Source: Sphingomonadales bacterium UBA2369
GTDB taxonomy: Bacteria; Pseudomonadota; Alphaproteobacteria; Sphingomonadales; Sphingomonadaceae
Assembly (NCBI GenBank): GCA_002344055.1
Contig: DDTH01000013.1
Location: 166,886-230,885, forward strand
Length of the DNA stretch: 64,000 nucleotides
Reading direction: 5' to 3'
Every line of letters begins with the position of its first letter. Position 1 is the stretch's first letter. Of the stretch, positions 35,439 through 42,530 are shown piece by piece. The notes beneath the pieces were generated by a model. That model worked only from the letters and a program-made list of their open reading frames with translations. It did no database searches and was not told where the DNA came from. The position numbers were made by a program, and so were the translations under genes.

Positions 35439-35749
35439 GCCGAGGGAGAGGCCTCGGCTGCGGCTGCCTGGTGGGCGATGCGGGCGCCGTTCGGACCCGG
35501 CGGCAGGTCACCGGATTCGAGCAACTCGGCCATGTCGGCGTGCGCCTGCTCGAACGGAAGGACCGCGACGGCCAGCTGCAGGAGCGCCGAATATTTGGCC
35601 GGTGGAAGCTGACCCCCGTCGAGATCGGCGCGGAAGGCGGCGACAACATTGATCGCCGCGTTCTCTAGCTCGAGCCGCTGTGTGTCTTCGAACAGGGGCG
35701 CGCCCGGGACGGCGCGAGCTGCTGCCAATGGCGCACCGTCGCCGCTCAA
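35435..35749 (-). CDS. Hypothetical early phage protein
   Basis: 104 residues, Ala-rich helices (DTQRLELENAAINVVAAFRA; YSALLQLAVAVLPFEQAHAD) and no recognised domain. Overlaps both neighbours by 4 bases. Second gene of the leftward early operon. Confidence 0.6.
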   Translation of the reverse strand: MSGDGAPLAAARAVPGAPLFEDTQRLELENAAINVVAAFRADLDGGQLPPAKYSALLQLAVAVLPFEQAHADMAELLESGDLPPGPNGARIAHQAAAAEASPSA

Positions 35750-36075
35750 CGGACCGGCTCCCCGACTGGCAAAAAGCCCCCCCGATTGCCTTGGGCGATC
35801 GGGGGGGCACCCGCTACGGTGCGCCCAGCGGGAGTGGAAATGTTCGCGGGGGCCGCAGCATGAGGATCTGGACGGAGGCCGAGGGCAACAGCGATCTGGA
35901 AGGACGCGCCGCGTATCGCTTTCCTCCGCCCACTCAGCACGTCGTAGACGATGCGCGCGTCAAAGCCGTTCTCGGTCGACCATGCCTGCACCGTCTGCCC
36001 GAGCAGCGCCAACCGGGCGCGCGCTTTTCTTATCGCATCGGTTGAAATTGGCTGAGAGAGTGACTCGGCAGGCAT
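35746..36075 (-). CDS. Cro/Cox-like DNA-binding protein
   Basis: About 109 residues from ATG 36075 (or 119 from GTG 36105). An HTH is visible at ARLALLGQTVQAWSTENGFD and ARIVYDVLSGRRKA (about residues 20-55), followed by a disordered tail. It is the first gene of the leftward early operon and is divergent from the CI-like repressor, the place where P2-like and lambdoid phages carry Cox/Cro. Probably the lytic-side switch protein. The GTG start would overlap the repressor ATG. Confidence 0.68.
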   Translation of the reverse strand: MPAESLSQPISTDAIRKARARLALLGQTVQAWSTENGFDARIVYDVLSGRRKAIRGASFQIAVALGLRPDPHAAAPANISTPAGRTVAGAPPIAQGNRGGFLPVGEPVR

Positions 36076-36098
36076 GCGACTTTCCCGTAAAGTGCGGA

Positions 36099-36536
36099 AT
36101 GTCACGGCAAACTTCTGGAAAAAGACAGAAGAGTCAAGGGACCTTCTGGAATATTGCCGAATTTTCTGCTCGTTTACGGGCCGAGAGGGGCCGTCTGGGC
36201 CTCAACCAGGCTGAATTCGGCGCGCTTGCGGGCGCGACTCTGGACAGCCAAAGCCGCTACGAGCTTGCCAAAAACCAGCCGAATGCGGAGTACCTCGCCG
36301 GTTTGGCTGCGAAGGGGGTCGATATTCTCTTCCTGCTCACGGGTTTGCATACCGATTCGGGACAGCTGGATGCCGACGCCTCCGCACTGCTCGATGACTT
36401 TTTCGCCCTCGATCGGATTGGGCGACGGCTAGCCGGCGACATCATGCGCACCATCCGCGCAAACGGCGACGACGTGCAGGTAAACGGGTCCGCAGAGCCG
36501 TCCGGACCCGGCAATCTCCAGCCTGACAATCGCTGA
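36099..36536 (+). CDS. CI-like XRE-family repressor
   Basis: 145 residues from ATG 36099: HTH at LRAERGRLGLNQAEFGALAG and LDSQSRYE (about residues 25-55), then a dimerisation-like helix ending in ALDRIGRRLAGDIMRTI. No protease domain, so it is a short (P2 C-type) repressor. The first 18 residues overlap the candidate operator; a start further in (for example a non-standard one near 36153) cannot be ruled out. Divergent from the Cro-like gene. Confidence 0.8.
   Translation: MSRQTSGKRQKSQGTFWNIAEFSARLRAERGRLGLNQAEFGALAGATLDSQSRYELAKNQPNAEYLAGLAAKGVDILFLLTGLHTDSGQLDADASALLDDFFALDRIGRRLAGDIMRTIRANGDDVQVNGSAEPSGPGNLQPDNR
36112..36151. promoter_or_regulatory. Candidate switch operator (CTTCTGGAA repeats)
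   Basis: Direct repeats CTTCTGGAA at 36112-36120 and 36143-36151 (31 bp, three helical turns) and an inverted CAGAAG at 36126-36131 that pairs with the first as a 20-bp dyad. They lie in the 5' end of the repressor frame next to the divergent Cro-like gene. This is where a CI/Cro operator would be expected. Confidence 0.55.
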
Positions 36537-36547
36537 GGCGGCGAGCA

Positions 36548-36931
36548 ATGATCGGCCTTTCCCTGGCGCTGCAGGCGGCGTTCCTGTGCGGGTCGCCCTA
36601 TCTGCATGACGGGGACAATATCCGCTGCGCTGGGGGACCGACGATGCGGCTCGCGCGCATCCAGGCTCCGGAGCTGCTCGGCTCGCCTCGATGCGGCCGG
36701 GGTTGCGATGGGCAGGCGGGCCTTCGGTCCCGCGATCATCTGCGCCGGCTCGTGGCGGGACGCCGTGTGACCTGCGAAGTGGTCGATGCGTCGCCCTCGA
36801 TTCCCGGCTTCCAAAGCGCAGACCAGTACGGGCGTCCGGTCGTGCGCTGCTCGGCCGACGGCGTCGGCGATCTAAGCGAGGCGCAAGTTCGCGCGGGTCA
36901 TGCCCGGCGCTGGCCGTCCAGCCAGCGATGA
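36548..36931 (+). CDS. Staphylococcal nuclease (SNase)-like protein
   Basis: 127 residues. N-terminal hydrophobic stretch (MIGLSLALQAAFLCGSPY), probably a signal or anchor, then DGDNIRC ... MRLARIQAPEL, the HDGD/RL-GIDAPE signature of SNase, and QYGRPVVRC and DLSEAQVRAG from the C-terminal part. The usual catalytic Arg/Glu may be partly replaced, so activity is uncertain. Transcribed with the repressor, so likely expressed in the lysogen. Confidence 0.72.
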   Translation: MIGLSLALQAAFLCGSPYLHDGDNIRCAGGPTMRLARIQAPELLGSPRCGRGCDGQAGLRSRDHLRRLVAGRRVTCEVVDASPSIPGFQSADQYGRPVVRCSADGVGDLSEAQVRAGHARRWPSSQR

Positions 36932-37029
36932 AGCGCAAGTTCGGCTATCTTGGCGACGCGGCGCTAACGGGGCTAGGATGCCTCGCATTGGCGGCGATCA
37001 TTTTTGTCGTCGCTCTGCTTAGCCGGTGA
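36928..37029 (+). CDS. Small membrane protein (33 aa)
   Basis: 33 residues from ATG 36928, overlapping the SNase-like stop by 4 bases: KRKFGYLGDAALTGLGCLAL and AAIIFVVALLSR, one membrane helix with a basic N-terminus. It probably forms an operon with the SNase-like and lipoprotein genes. No family recognised. Confidence 0.55.
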   Translation: MKRKFGYLGDAALTGLGCLALAAIIFVVALLSR

Positions 37030-37033
37030 AGAC

Positions 37034-37504
37034 ATGACTTCGATTAGAGCACGGGTCCTCACGCTCGGCCTCGCCATACCGGCGCTCGCGCTGGCCGCCT
37101 GCAGTGGCCCGGCGGAGTTGGCTTCCGGTCCTTCCGTCGATGCCGGGACCAACCGCGATGTGGAGTTCATGCCGATCGTGCACAGCAGCAATCCGCGTGG
37201 CCACCACGCAATGCTGATCGGCGCCGCAGCCGACCCGCAAGCATTGCCGAGCGCCGCGCGCGCGCGCTGTGCCGGCATCCAGATCTGTTCCGTCTCGGGC
37301 TGGCGTGACCCGGCGCTGCGCATCCGCAATGGCGACTTCCGCGCCGACCAGGCTGAAGCGGTCGTGTTCGAGTTCAGTTCGAGTGGTGGCCGGGAAAGCT
37401 GGCGATGGCGCTGCGACTATCACGCGGCCGACAATTGCAAGGAGCCGGCTGATCTCGACGGCAACGGCATCATCGGCGGCCATCCGATCGCGCCATCGGC
37501 CTAG
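37034..37504 (+). CDS. Putative phage lipoprotein
   Basis: 156 residues from ATG 37034, 4 bases after the small membrane gene. Signal peptide ending in a lipobox (LALAAC, Cys about residue 18) predicts a membrane-anchored lipoprotein. The mature part has four Cys (RCAGIQICSV, WRCDYHAADNCKEP). No family seen. In the repressor-side cluster; its end overlaps the D gene end by 4 bases. Possibly a superinfection or conversion factor. Confidence 0.7.
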   Translation: MTSIRARVLTLGLAIPALALAACSGPAELASGPSVDAGTNRDVEFMPIVHSSNPRGHHAMLIGAAADPQALPSAARARCAGIQICSVSGWRDPALRIRNGDFRADQAEAVVFEFSSSGGRESWRWRCDYHAADNCKEPADLDGNGIIGGHPIAPSA

Positions 37505-38514
37505 CGCGTCTCCAGCTTAAGCGACGTGATAAGCCCGCTCGACGGGGTAAGCGTGTGATCGACCTCGGCGACGATCCAGCGCCAGGCGTCGATCTCGGCC
37601 TTGAAGCCCTGCAGCGTGACGGGACGTTCCGGAATCAGATCCGGCCGGCCGAGCGCGAGAGTCAGGCCGAACTCCGCCTGTGTGCGGCGCAGCCGGTTCT
37701 GCTCGGCCGACGCGGCCGCGCGTGCGTCACCCTCATTGGCATAGATCCGGCGCAAGCGGCGGACGCCGGCGCCGCGCCCGCCCGAGCCTTCCAGCCGCAC
37801 CGTCTGCCGGCGTGCGCCCTCCCGGTCGTGCCAGACCGCCTCGACAGCGCGATACTGCCCGCGATCGGCGCGCTTGTAGCTGTAGCGATCACCGGAGCGG
37901 CGGGTGAGGGGCGCCTCCGGCATGCGTTGGCCAGTGACCGTCATCGCCTGCCCGTTCGGCATGAACAGCAATCGGCCGCTGCGGACCGTGGCAACGGCGT
38001 CCAGGCGCTCGCCCAGGCGACGCACAACGGCCATATCGCTTGCCGCGTCCTGGGCGAGCGCCTCGATGCGCAAGCCGGCCAGGTCATCCGACACGACTGC
38101 CCTCAGGCCGTTGGCGGCCGCCACGCGTCGCACGATCTCGCCGACCGTCGTGTTGCGGTGCGTCCGCTCCCTGCGTTGACGGAAGCCGGCGGTGAGATCG
38201 GCGGATCGGGCGGTGATCTTGATCCGGTCGGGCGGCCCCGCCCATTCGGCCTGATCGACCTTGAAGCTGCCCTTGTCGATCATGCCGACGCGAACGTCCG
38301 GACCAGACAGCCAGCCAAGCTCGAGCGTCAGGACGGCGCTCTTGGCCGGTATCGCCATGCGGCCGTCCGTATCCTGGATCTCGATGTCGAGCTGGTCGGC
38401 TTCGCCGCCGCGCTTTTCGGTGAGCTTCAGCGACATGAGCCGCGGGGCAAACCGATCGGTCAGATCCTGCCCTTCCAAGACTACGCGGAAGCCGGGCTGA
38501 TTGTGTCCCGGCAT
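37501..38514 (-). CDS. D: P2 gpD-like late control / baseplate hub protein
   Basis: 337 residues. Equivalent to gpD (gp27-like hub) of P2: FRVVLEGQDLTDRFAPRLMS, LGWLSGPDVRVGMIDKGSF, DMAVVRRLGERLDAVATV and RRIYANEGDARAAASAEQNR. Sits between the tail fibre-tip and tube in P2 virions. ATG 38514 is the start, since upstream in-frame sequence lacks similarity. Last gene of the leftward late operon, as in P2. Confidence 0.9.
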   Translation of the reverse strand: MPGHNQPGFRVVLEGQDLTDRFAPRLMSLKLTEKRGGEADQLDIEIQDTDGRMAIPAKSAVLTLELGWLSGPDVRVGMIDKGSFKVDQAEWAGPPDRIKITARSADLTAGFRQRRERTHRNTTVGEIVRRVAAANGLRAVVSDDLAGLRIEALAQDAASDMAVVRRLGERLDAVATVRSGRLLFMPNGQAMTVTGQRMPEAPLTRRSGDRYSYKRADRGQYRAVEAVWHDREGARRQTVRLEGSGGRGAGVRRLRRIYANEGDARAAASAEQNRLRRTQAEFGLTLALGRPDLIPERPVTLQGFKAEIDAWRWIVAEVDHTLTPSSGLITSLKLETR

Positions 38515-38567
38515 TATCGTGCGCCGCCGGTTGCGGCCGACCAGCCAACCCCTTCGCCGGCGGCGAG

Positions 38568-38596
38568 GCAAAATGCACCAAGTTCATGCATTTTGC
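38568..38596. other. Hairpin between gpU and gpD genes
   Basis: Perfect 10-bp inverted repeat GCAAAATGCA / TGCATTTTGC with a 9-base loop, starting 2 bases after the U stop. No T run follows in the leftward direction. It may be an mRNA stabiliser or operon control element. Confidence 0.65.
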
Positions 38597-38597
38597 A

Positions 38598-38981
38598 TCA
38601 ATCGACCCGCGTGAGATCGATCGCGAAATCGACACGGCGGGGAACGCCGTTGCCGAGGTGGAAGCCACCGCGTTCGTCGATCGTGTCGATGCGGTACAGG
38701 CCGAAGACCCGGCCGGCGCCGTCGAGCAGGGGATGCGCCTCGCCGACGTCGGCCATGTCGCGCAGCGTTTCGATGCCGCTATAAGCGCCAAGACCCGGCA
38801 GCAGCGTGCCGGAGATCGTGATCTTTTCCGCGGCCGGGCCGAGGAACTGCATTGCCGGCCGATCGCCGACGCGCTGTGCTTCGCCGAACGACCATTCCTG
38901 ACTGCGCGTCACTTCGTTGAACGGAAGGGTCGCCGCCTCGAAAGCGAACATACCGAGCGACATCAGGGCGCTAGTCGTCAT
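38598..38981 (-). CDS. U: P2 gpU-like tail protein
   Basis: 127 residues. Matches gpU by MMSLGMFAFEA-like opening (LMSLGMFAFEAATLPFNE), WSFGEAQRVGDRPAMQFLG and a FGLYRIDTIDERG C-terminal part. gpU caps the tail tube at the head-proximal end. Overlaps the T gene by 11 bases. Confidence 0.92.
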   Translation of the reverse strand: MTTSALMSLGMFAFEAATLPFNEVTRSQEWSFGEAQRVGDRPAMQFLGPAAEKITISGTLLPGLGAYSGIETLRDMADVGEAHPLLDGAGRVFGLYRIDTIDERGGFHLGNGVPRRVDFAIDLTRVD

Positions 38982-41355
38982 TGTAGCTGCCCCCGGCGGC
39001 GCTCGCTTGCATATCGGCCAGGGCGCGCAGAACTTCGTCCGCCACAGCGCGCGGATCGCCGGCGCCGCTTATGTTGAAGGTTGCGCTGACAGAGGCGGGG
39101 GCAGGACGGCCGCGGTCGCCGGCTCCTTTCGATTGGCCGCCGGACTTGTTCTGATTGTTCGCGCCGCCGCGATCTGCAGGCGTGACCAAGTTAGAGATCC
39201 AGGACGTGCGTCGCTCGGCCATGGCGCGAAGGGCGGACGTCGTCCCTCCGCCAATGCTCAGAGACCCGCTCAGACCGCGCGCGATCGCGTCGAAGATCGC
39301 CCTGGCCGCCCGGTAGAACTTTTCGGGCTGGATACCGAGCCACTGAAGGATCGAGTCGAACACGGCCTTTATGCCATCGAGAAGCTCCCCCAGCTTCCTG
39401 CCGATCCAGCCAACCGCCGCGCCAAAGATGTTCTTGATGTCTTCCCATCGGGCGTGGAGCCAGCGGCCTACGGCCGCGAAGACCTCTTTTATCTCGTCCC
39501 AGTAGGTATAGATCGCGTAGGCGAGTGCTGCGATAGCGGCGATCACCGCCACGATCGCGAGCACGACCGGGTTTGCGAGCATCATCAGGCCGGCACGCAA
39601 GAACGTCGTGGCCAGGAACAGCACCGCCCTGCCCAACCACTTCAGCACAGATCCGACCCTCTTCAGGACCGGCAACGCGCCGATCAGGGCGAAGCGCATT
39701 ATCGCGATGGGAACGAGCACGGTCCCGACCGCGAAGGCTATGGCGCCGAGAATGATCAGCAGCCCGCCCAGGATCGCCACGATCTTGACGAGCGTCTCGA
39801 ACAGGATCGGATTTTCAGCCGCCCAGTTGCTGATCCCTTGGGCGATCGAGGCCAGCCAGCCCATCAGTTCCTTCGCGATCGGCAGCACCACGCGGCCCAC
39901 GGCATGGCCGAAGGCTTCCGCGTGCGCCTTCAGCTGCTGCCATTGAGTCGCCGCGTCGCCGAGGCGTTCCTGGAATGCCGCCTCGACAGTGCCCTGGGCA
40001 CGCAGCGCTTCGCTGCGGATTTCGCGGTAGAGATCGAGGTTCTGGACCAGCGGCCGCAGAGCGGCCTGGACTTGGGCGTCCGCGAACAGCTGGCTGAGCT
40101 TCGACAGGTCGCCGCCAGTGGCGCGCCTGGTCTGCTCCGTGATGATCTCGATCGGGCTTTTCCCCTGGCGCATGCCCTCGGCCAAGGCCGCCTGCAGGTC
40201 GATGCCCATCTTCCTGAAGTTGCGGATCGCGTCCTGGGACGTGATCTTGTTCAGCAGGTTCAGCAGATTGTTGGCGGCGGTCGAGGAATCGCCTGCGCCC
40301 TTGCGCGCGATCTGCAGGGCCGCGGCGAGGTCCGCCACGGCCGGCGCGCCGCGCTGCCCGAGCGCGCTCGATGCGGCGGTCAGGGCCGGAAAATACTGGG
40401 CCATGTCGCGCAATTCGAAGCTGCCGCGATTGCCCGCGACGGCCATCATGTCGAGCGCCCGGCCGACATCGCCGATCGGCAATTTGAGATTGTCCAGCGA
40501 TGACCAGACCGCATTCGACACGTCGGCGATCTCCGCGCGGTACGCGGTTGAGGCGCGTGCAATCGCCTCGATCGAGCCGAGCGCCTGATCCGCCGAGGCG
40601 CCCATACCCATCAGGACATCGACACCACCGGCCAAGGCAGAGGGCAATTGCGCGAGCCGCGGCCCCATGCGGTCGAACGTGCGGCCGAGTTCCGCGACCT
40701 GCTCGCGGGTCATCTCGGCCTTCTGGCCGATGTCGGTCAGCTGCGTTTCGAAATTCGCCGTGACGATGCCGGCGGCGACCAGCGGCGCCAGCATGGCGGC
40801 GCCGTAGCCCATCATTCGCTTGCCCGTCTCGCGCAGCTGCTGGCCGCGCTCCCGCGCCGCCTCGAGCTTTTCGAGCCGATCGGCCTGTTCCTTCAGCTCC
40901 TTATTCGCCTTGTCGGTCGCGTCCTTCAGCTCGCGCTCCGCGCGCTCGAGATCGGACACGTCGTGGCCGGCGGCGCGTAGCTTCTCGCGAAGCTCCTGCA
41001 GTTCCTTTTGCTGGCGATCGTGCGCGCGGGTGAGCTTCTCTTCCTCGCGCTCGGCCTGCTCGAACTTCCGCCGCATCGCATCGGTGGCGGTGCCGGCCTG
41101 CGCCATTTCGCGGCGCAGACGCTCGGTTTCGGCGCGCTGCGCCTGCAGCTTCTGTCGCGTCGAATCGAGCCGCTGCTCCATGCCCCGCGCGGACGCGATC
41201 TGCGTCTGGCTGCGGCGCAAGCCGTCCAGCTGGGTCCGGAGTTCCTTGATCTTCTTCGACGTGCCGCCGGCGCCGGCGAAGATCCGCTTCAGCGGTCCCG
41301 ACACCTTGTCGAGCGCGTCGAAGATGATCTGCAGGCGCATCCGGTCATCCGCCAC
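38971..41355 (-). CDS. T: P2 gpT-like tail tape measure protein
   Basis: 794 residues from GTG 41355. Coiled-coil N-terminal third (about 25-170), then the tape-measure core with TP901-type features (DIGQKAEMTREQVAELGRTF; ALTAASSALGQRGAPAVADL) and several hydrophobic segments (about 520-620). It sets tail length and is injected. P2 T is 815 residues, so tail length is probably similar. Confidence 0.93.
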   Translation of the reverse strand: MADDRMRLQIIFDALDKVSGPLKRIFAGAGGTSKKIKELRTQLDGLRRSQTQIASARGMEQRLDSTRQKLQAQRAETERLRREMAQAGTATDAMRRKFEQAEREEEKLTRAHDRQQKELQELREKLRAAGHDVSDLERAERELKDATDKANKELKEQADRLEKLEAARERGQQLRETGKRMMGYGAAMLAPLVAAGIVTANFETQLTDIGQKAEMTREQVAELGRTFDRMGPRLAQLPSALAGGVDVLMGMGASADQALGSIEAIARASTAYRAEIADVSNAVWSSLDNLKLPIGDVGRALDMMAVAGNRGSFELRDMAQYFPALTAASSALGQRGAPAVADLAAALQIARKGAGDSSTAANNLLNLLNKITSQDAIRNFRKMGIDLQAALAEGMRQGKSPIEIITEQTRRATGGDLSKLSQLFADAQVQAALRPLVQNLDLYREIRSEALRAQGTVEAAFQERLGDAATQWQQLKAHAEAFGHAVGRVVLPIAKELMGWLASIAQGISNWAAENPILFETLVKIVAILGGLLIILGAIAFAVGTVLVPIAIMRFALIGALPVLKRVGSVLKWLGRAVLFLATTFLRAGLMMLANPVVLAIVAVIAAIAALAYAIYTYWDEIKEVFAAVGRWLHARWEDIKNIFGAAVGWIGRKLGELLDGIKAVFDSILQWLGIQPEKFYRAARAIFDAIARGLSGSLSIGGGTTSALRAMAERRTSWISNLVTPADRGGANNQNKSGGQSKGAGDRGRPAPASVSATFNISGAGDPRAVADEVLRALADMQASAAGGSYNDD

Positions 41356-41359
41356 GGAT

Positions 41360-41488
41360 CTAGTCCTCTTGCGCGTTCAGGTGATTGTGAATGCGGACCG
41401 CCTCCTCGCGCCACATGACGAGTTCGGCGATACCGAGGCGGTCCAGCGTGTCCGGAGTCCAGCTGAAGAAATAAGCCAGCTCCGCCAT
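41360..41488 (-). CDS. P2 gpE'-like tail assembly protein (42 aa)
   Basis: 42 residues from ATG 41488: AELAYFFSWTPDTLDRLGIA and LVMWREEAVRIHNHL, the P2 GpE family. It is open upstream in the same frame to the slippery site at 41537-41543, so it is also made as the C-terminal part of a -1 frameshift fusion with E (about 150 residues in total). The fusion and E ratio is thought to guide tail tube assembly. Confidence 0.9.
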   Translation of the reverse strand: MAELAYFFSWTPDTLDRLGIAELVMWREEAVRIHNHLNAQED

Positions 41489-41496
41489 TATCGGCT

Positions 41497-41811
41497 CTAC
41501 CCTTTCAGGGAGGCCGGCCGATCCGCCTTCTTCAAGAAAAAAAGCGCCAGTTCTCCGCCCATGTGAAGCAGATCGGCGGGGTCGAGCTGGTCGATCTCGT
41601 GCGCGGTGAGCGACGGCACGGTCACACGCGGAAGCGCCTTGCGGACCTGGTCGACGTCCTGGTCGATCAGCTCGCGCAGATTGAGGCCCCGAAGCTCGCC
41701 GGCTTGCGGCTTGCGGATCCGCACCTTTTCGATCTTCTCCGTACCGCGTTCGACGGGGACGTCGAGCGTGATTTCTTCGGAGAGCTGCGGGCCGTCTTTT
41801 CTGGTTTCCAT
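41497..41811 (-). CDS. E: P2 gpE-like tail assembly chaperone
   Basis: 104 residues from ATG 41811: EEITLDVPVERGTEKIEKVR, LRGLNLRELI and TAHEIDQLDPADLLHMGGEL. Tail assembly chaperone of the P2 E/TAC family, acting on the tape measure before tube growth. Frame changes -1 at the T7 run near its 3' end to produce E+E'. Confidence 0.88.
   Translation of the reverse strand: METRKDGPQLSEEITLDVPVERGTEKIEKVRIRKPQAGELRGLNLRELIDQDVDQVRKALPRVTVPSLTAHEIDQLDPADLLHMGGELALFFLKKADRPASLKG
41537..41543 (-). promoter_or_regulatory. -1 programmed frameshift site in tail chaperone gene
   Basis: Leftward the sequence reads CTT TTT TTC in the E frame: heptamer T TTT TTC, a canonical X-XXY-YYZ slippery site. The -1 frame is then open through the E' gene (stop at 41360) with no stop in between. 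This matches the E+E' frameshift of P2. Confidence 0.88.
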
Positions 41812-41852
41812 GTTCTGCCTTTCAGAACCGCCCGCGCGGGCGGCGTGCTGCG

Positions 41853-42482
41853 TTAGATGTCGATGGTGAAGCCGAAGCCGTTGCCGCCGACGCCGATTCT
41901 GCCGAGGCCCGGAATGGAGACGCCGCCGGAGACGCCGCCGAGCAGACCGCCGGAGCCGCCGGACGGCGTCGCGCCGGTCGCGCCGATGATCTCCCGGATC
42001 TCGGCCGTACGATCGACGCCGCCGACCACGTACAGGCCGGTCAGCATGTCGATCTCCATTTCGACCGTGCCGGCCACCGTCCACTTCAGGTAACTGAGTG
42101 TGGACTTGACCTTCCATTCGGTATCGTCGCCCGCCTTCACGTTGCCGGTGTCCATTTCCATGTGACGGCCGCGCACCAGCATCTCGGCCGCGGTGACGCC
42201 GCCGGTCTGGTCGCTCTGATAGGCGCCGACGAAGCGCAGCTGGACGCCATCGACCCGGACCATCCCCATTTGACGCATGACGCCGACGACGAGGCCGCCG
42301 TACGTCGCCTCCATCTCCAGCTTTTCCAGGCCAAGGTCGTAATCGACCTCGCCCAGCCCGCCGGCGCCGCGATAGGCTTCGCCCTTTACGGCGATCTTGG
42401 GCGGCGTGAGCGCGCTGCAGACGCCCAGATAAGACTGCGCGTCATTGAAGAGGTTGAAGTTCTTGAGCTTGCTCGGGAGCAT
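41853..42482 (-). CDS. FII: Major tail tube protein (P2 gpFII)
   Basis: 209 residues: KLKNFNLFNDAQSYLGVCSA at the N-terminus, VDYDLGLEKLEMEATYGG, and WTVAGTVEMEIDMLTGLYVV. Forms the inner tube of the contractile tail. About 37 residues longer than P2 FII (172), with an added Gly-rich C-terminal tail (GGSGGLLGGVSGGVSIPGL) past the usual end. 41 bases separate it from the E gene. Confidence 0.92.
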   Translation of the reverse strand: MLPSKLKNFNLFNDAQSYLGVCSALTPPKIAVKGEAYRGAGGLGEVDYDLGLEKLEMEATYGGLVVGVMRQMGMVRVDGVQLRFVGAYQSDQTGGVTAAEMLVRGRHMEMDTGNVKAGDDTEWKVKSTLSYLKWTVAGTVEMEIDMLTGLYVVGGVDRTAEIREIIGATGATPSGGSGGLLGGVSGGVSIPGLGRIGVGGNGFGFTIDI

Positions 42483-42530
42483 GGCGGCAGCCTTTCAGGT
42501 CGGTTCGGTCAGGGCGGAATCAGTCGCGGG

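Noticed and set aside
35649..36098. N-terminal 150 codons in frame with the repressor
   Set aside because: They run antisense to the Cro-like and upstream genes and lack protein-like composition; the repressor begins at 36099.
38917..40503. 528-codon rightward frame opposite the tape measure gene
   Set aside because: The leftward frame has clear gpT and gpU features and proper junctions; the opposite frame shows no domain.
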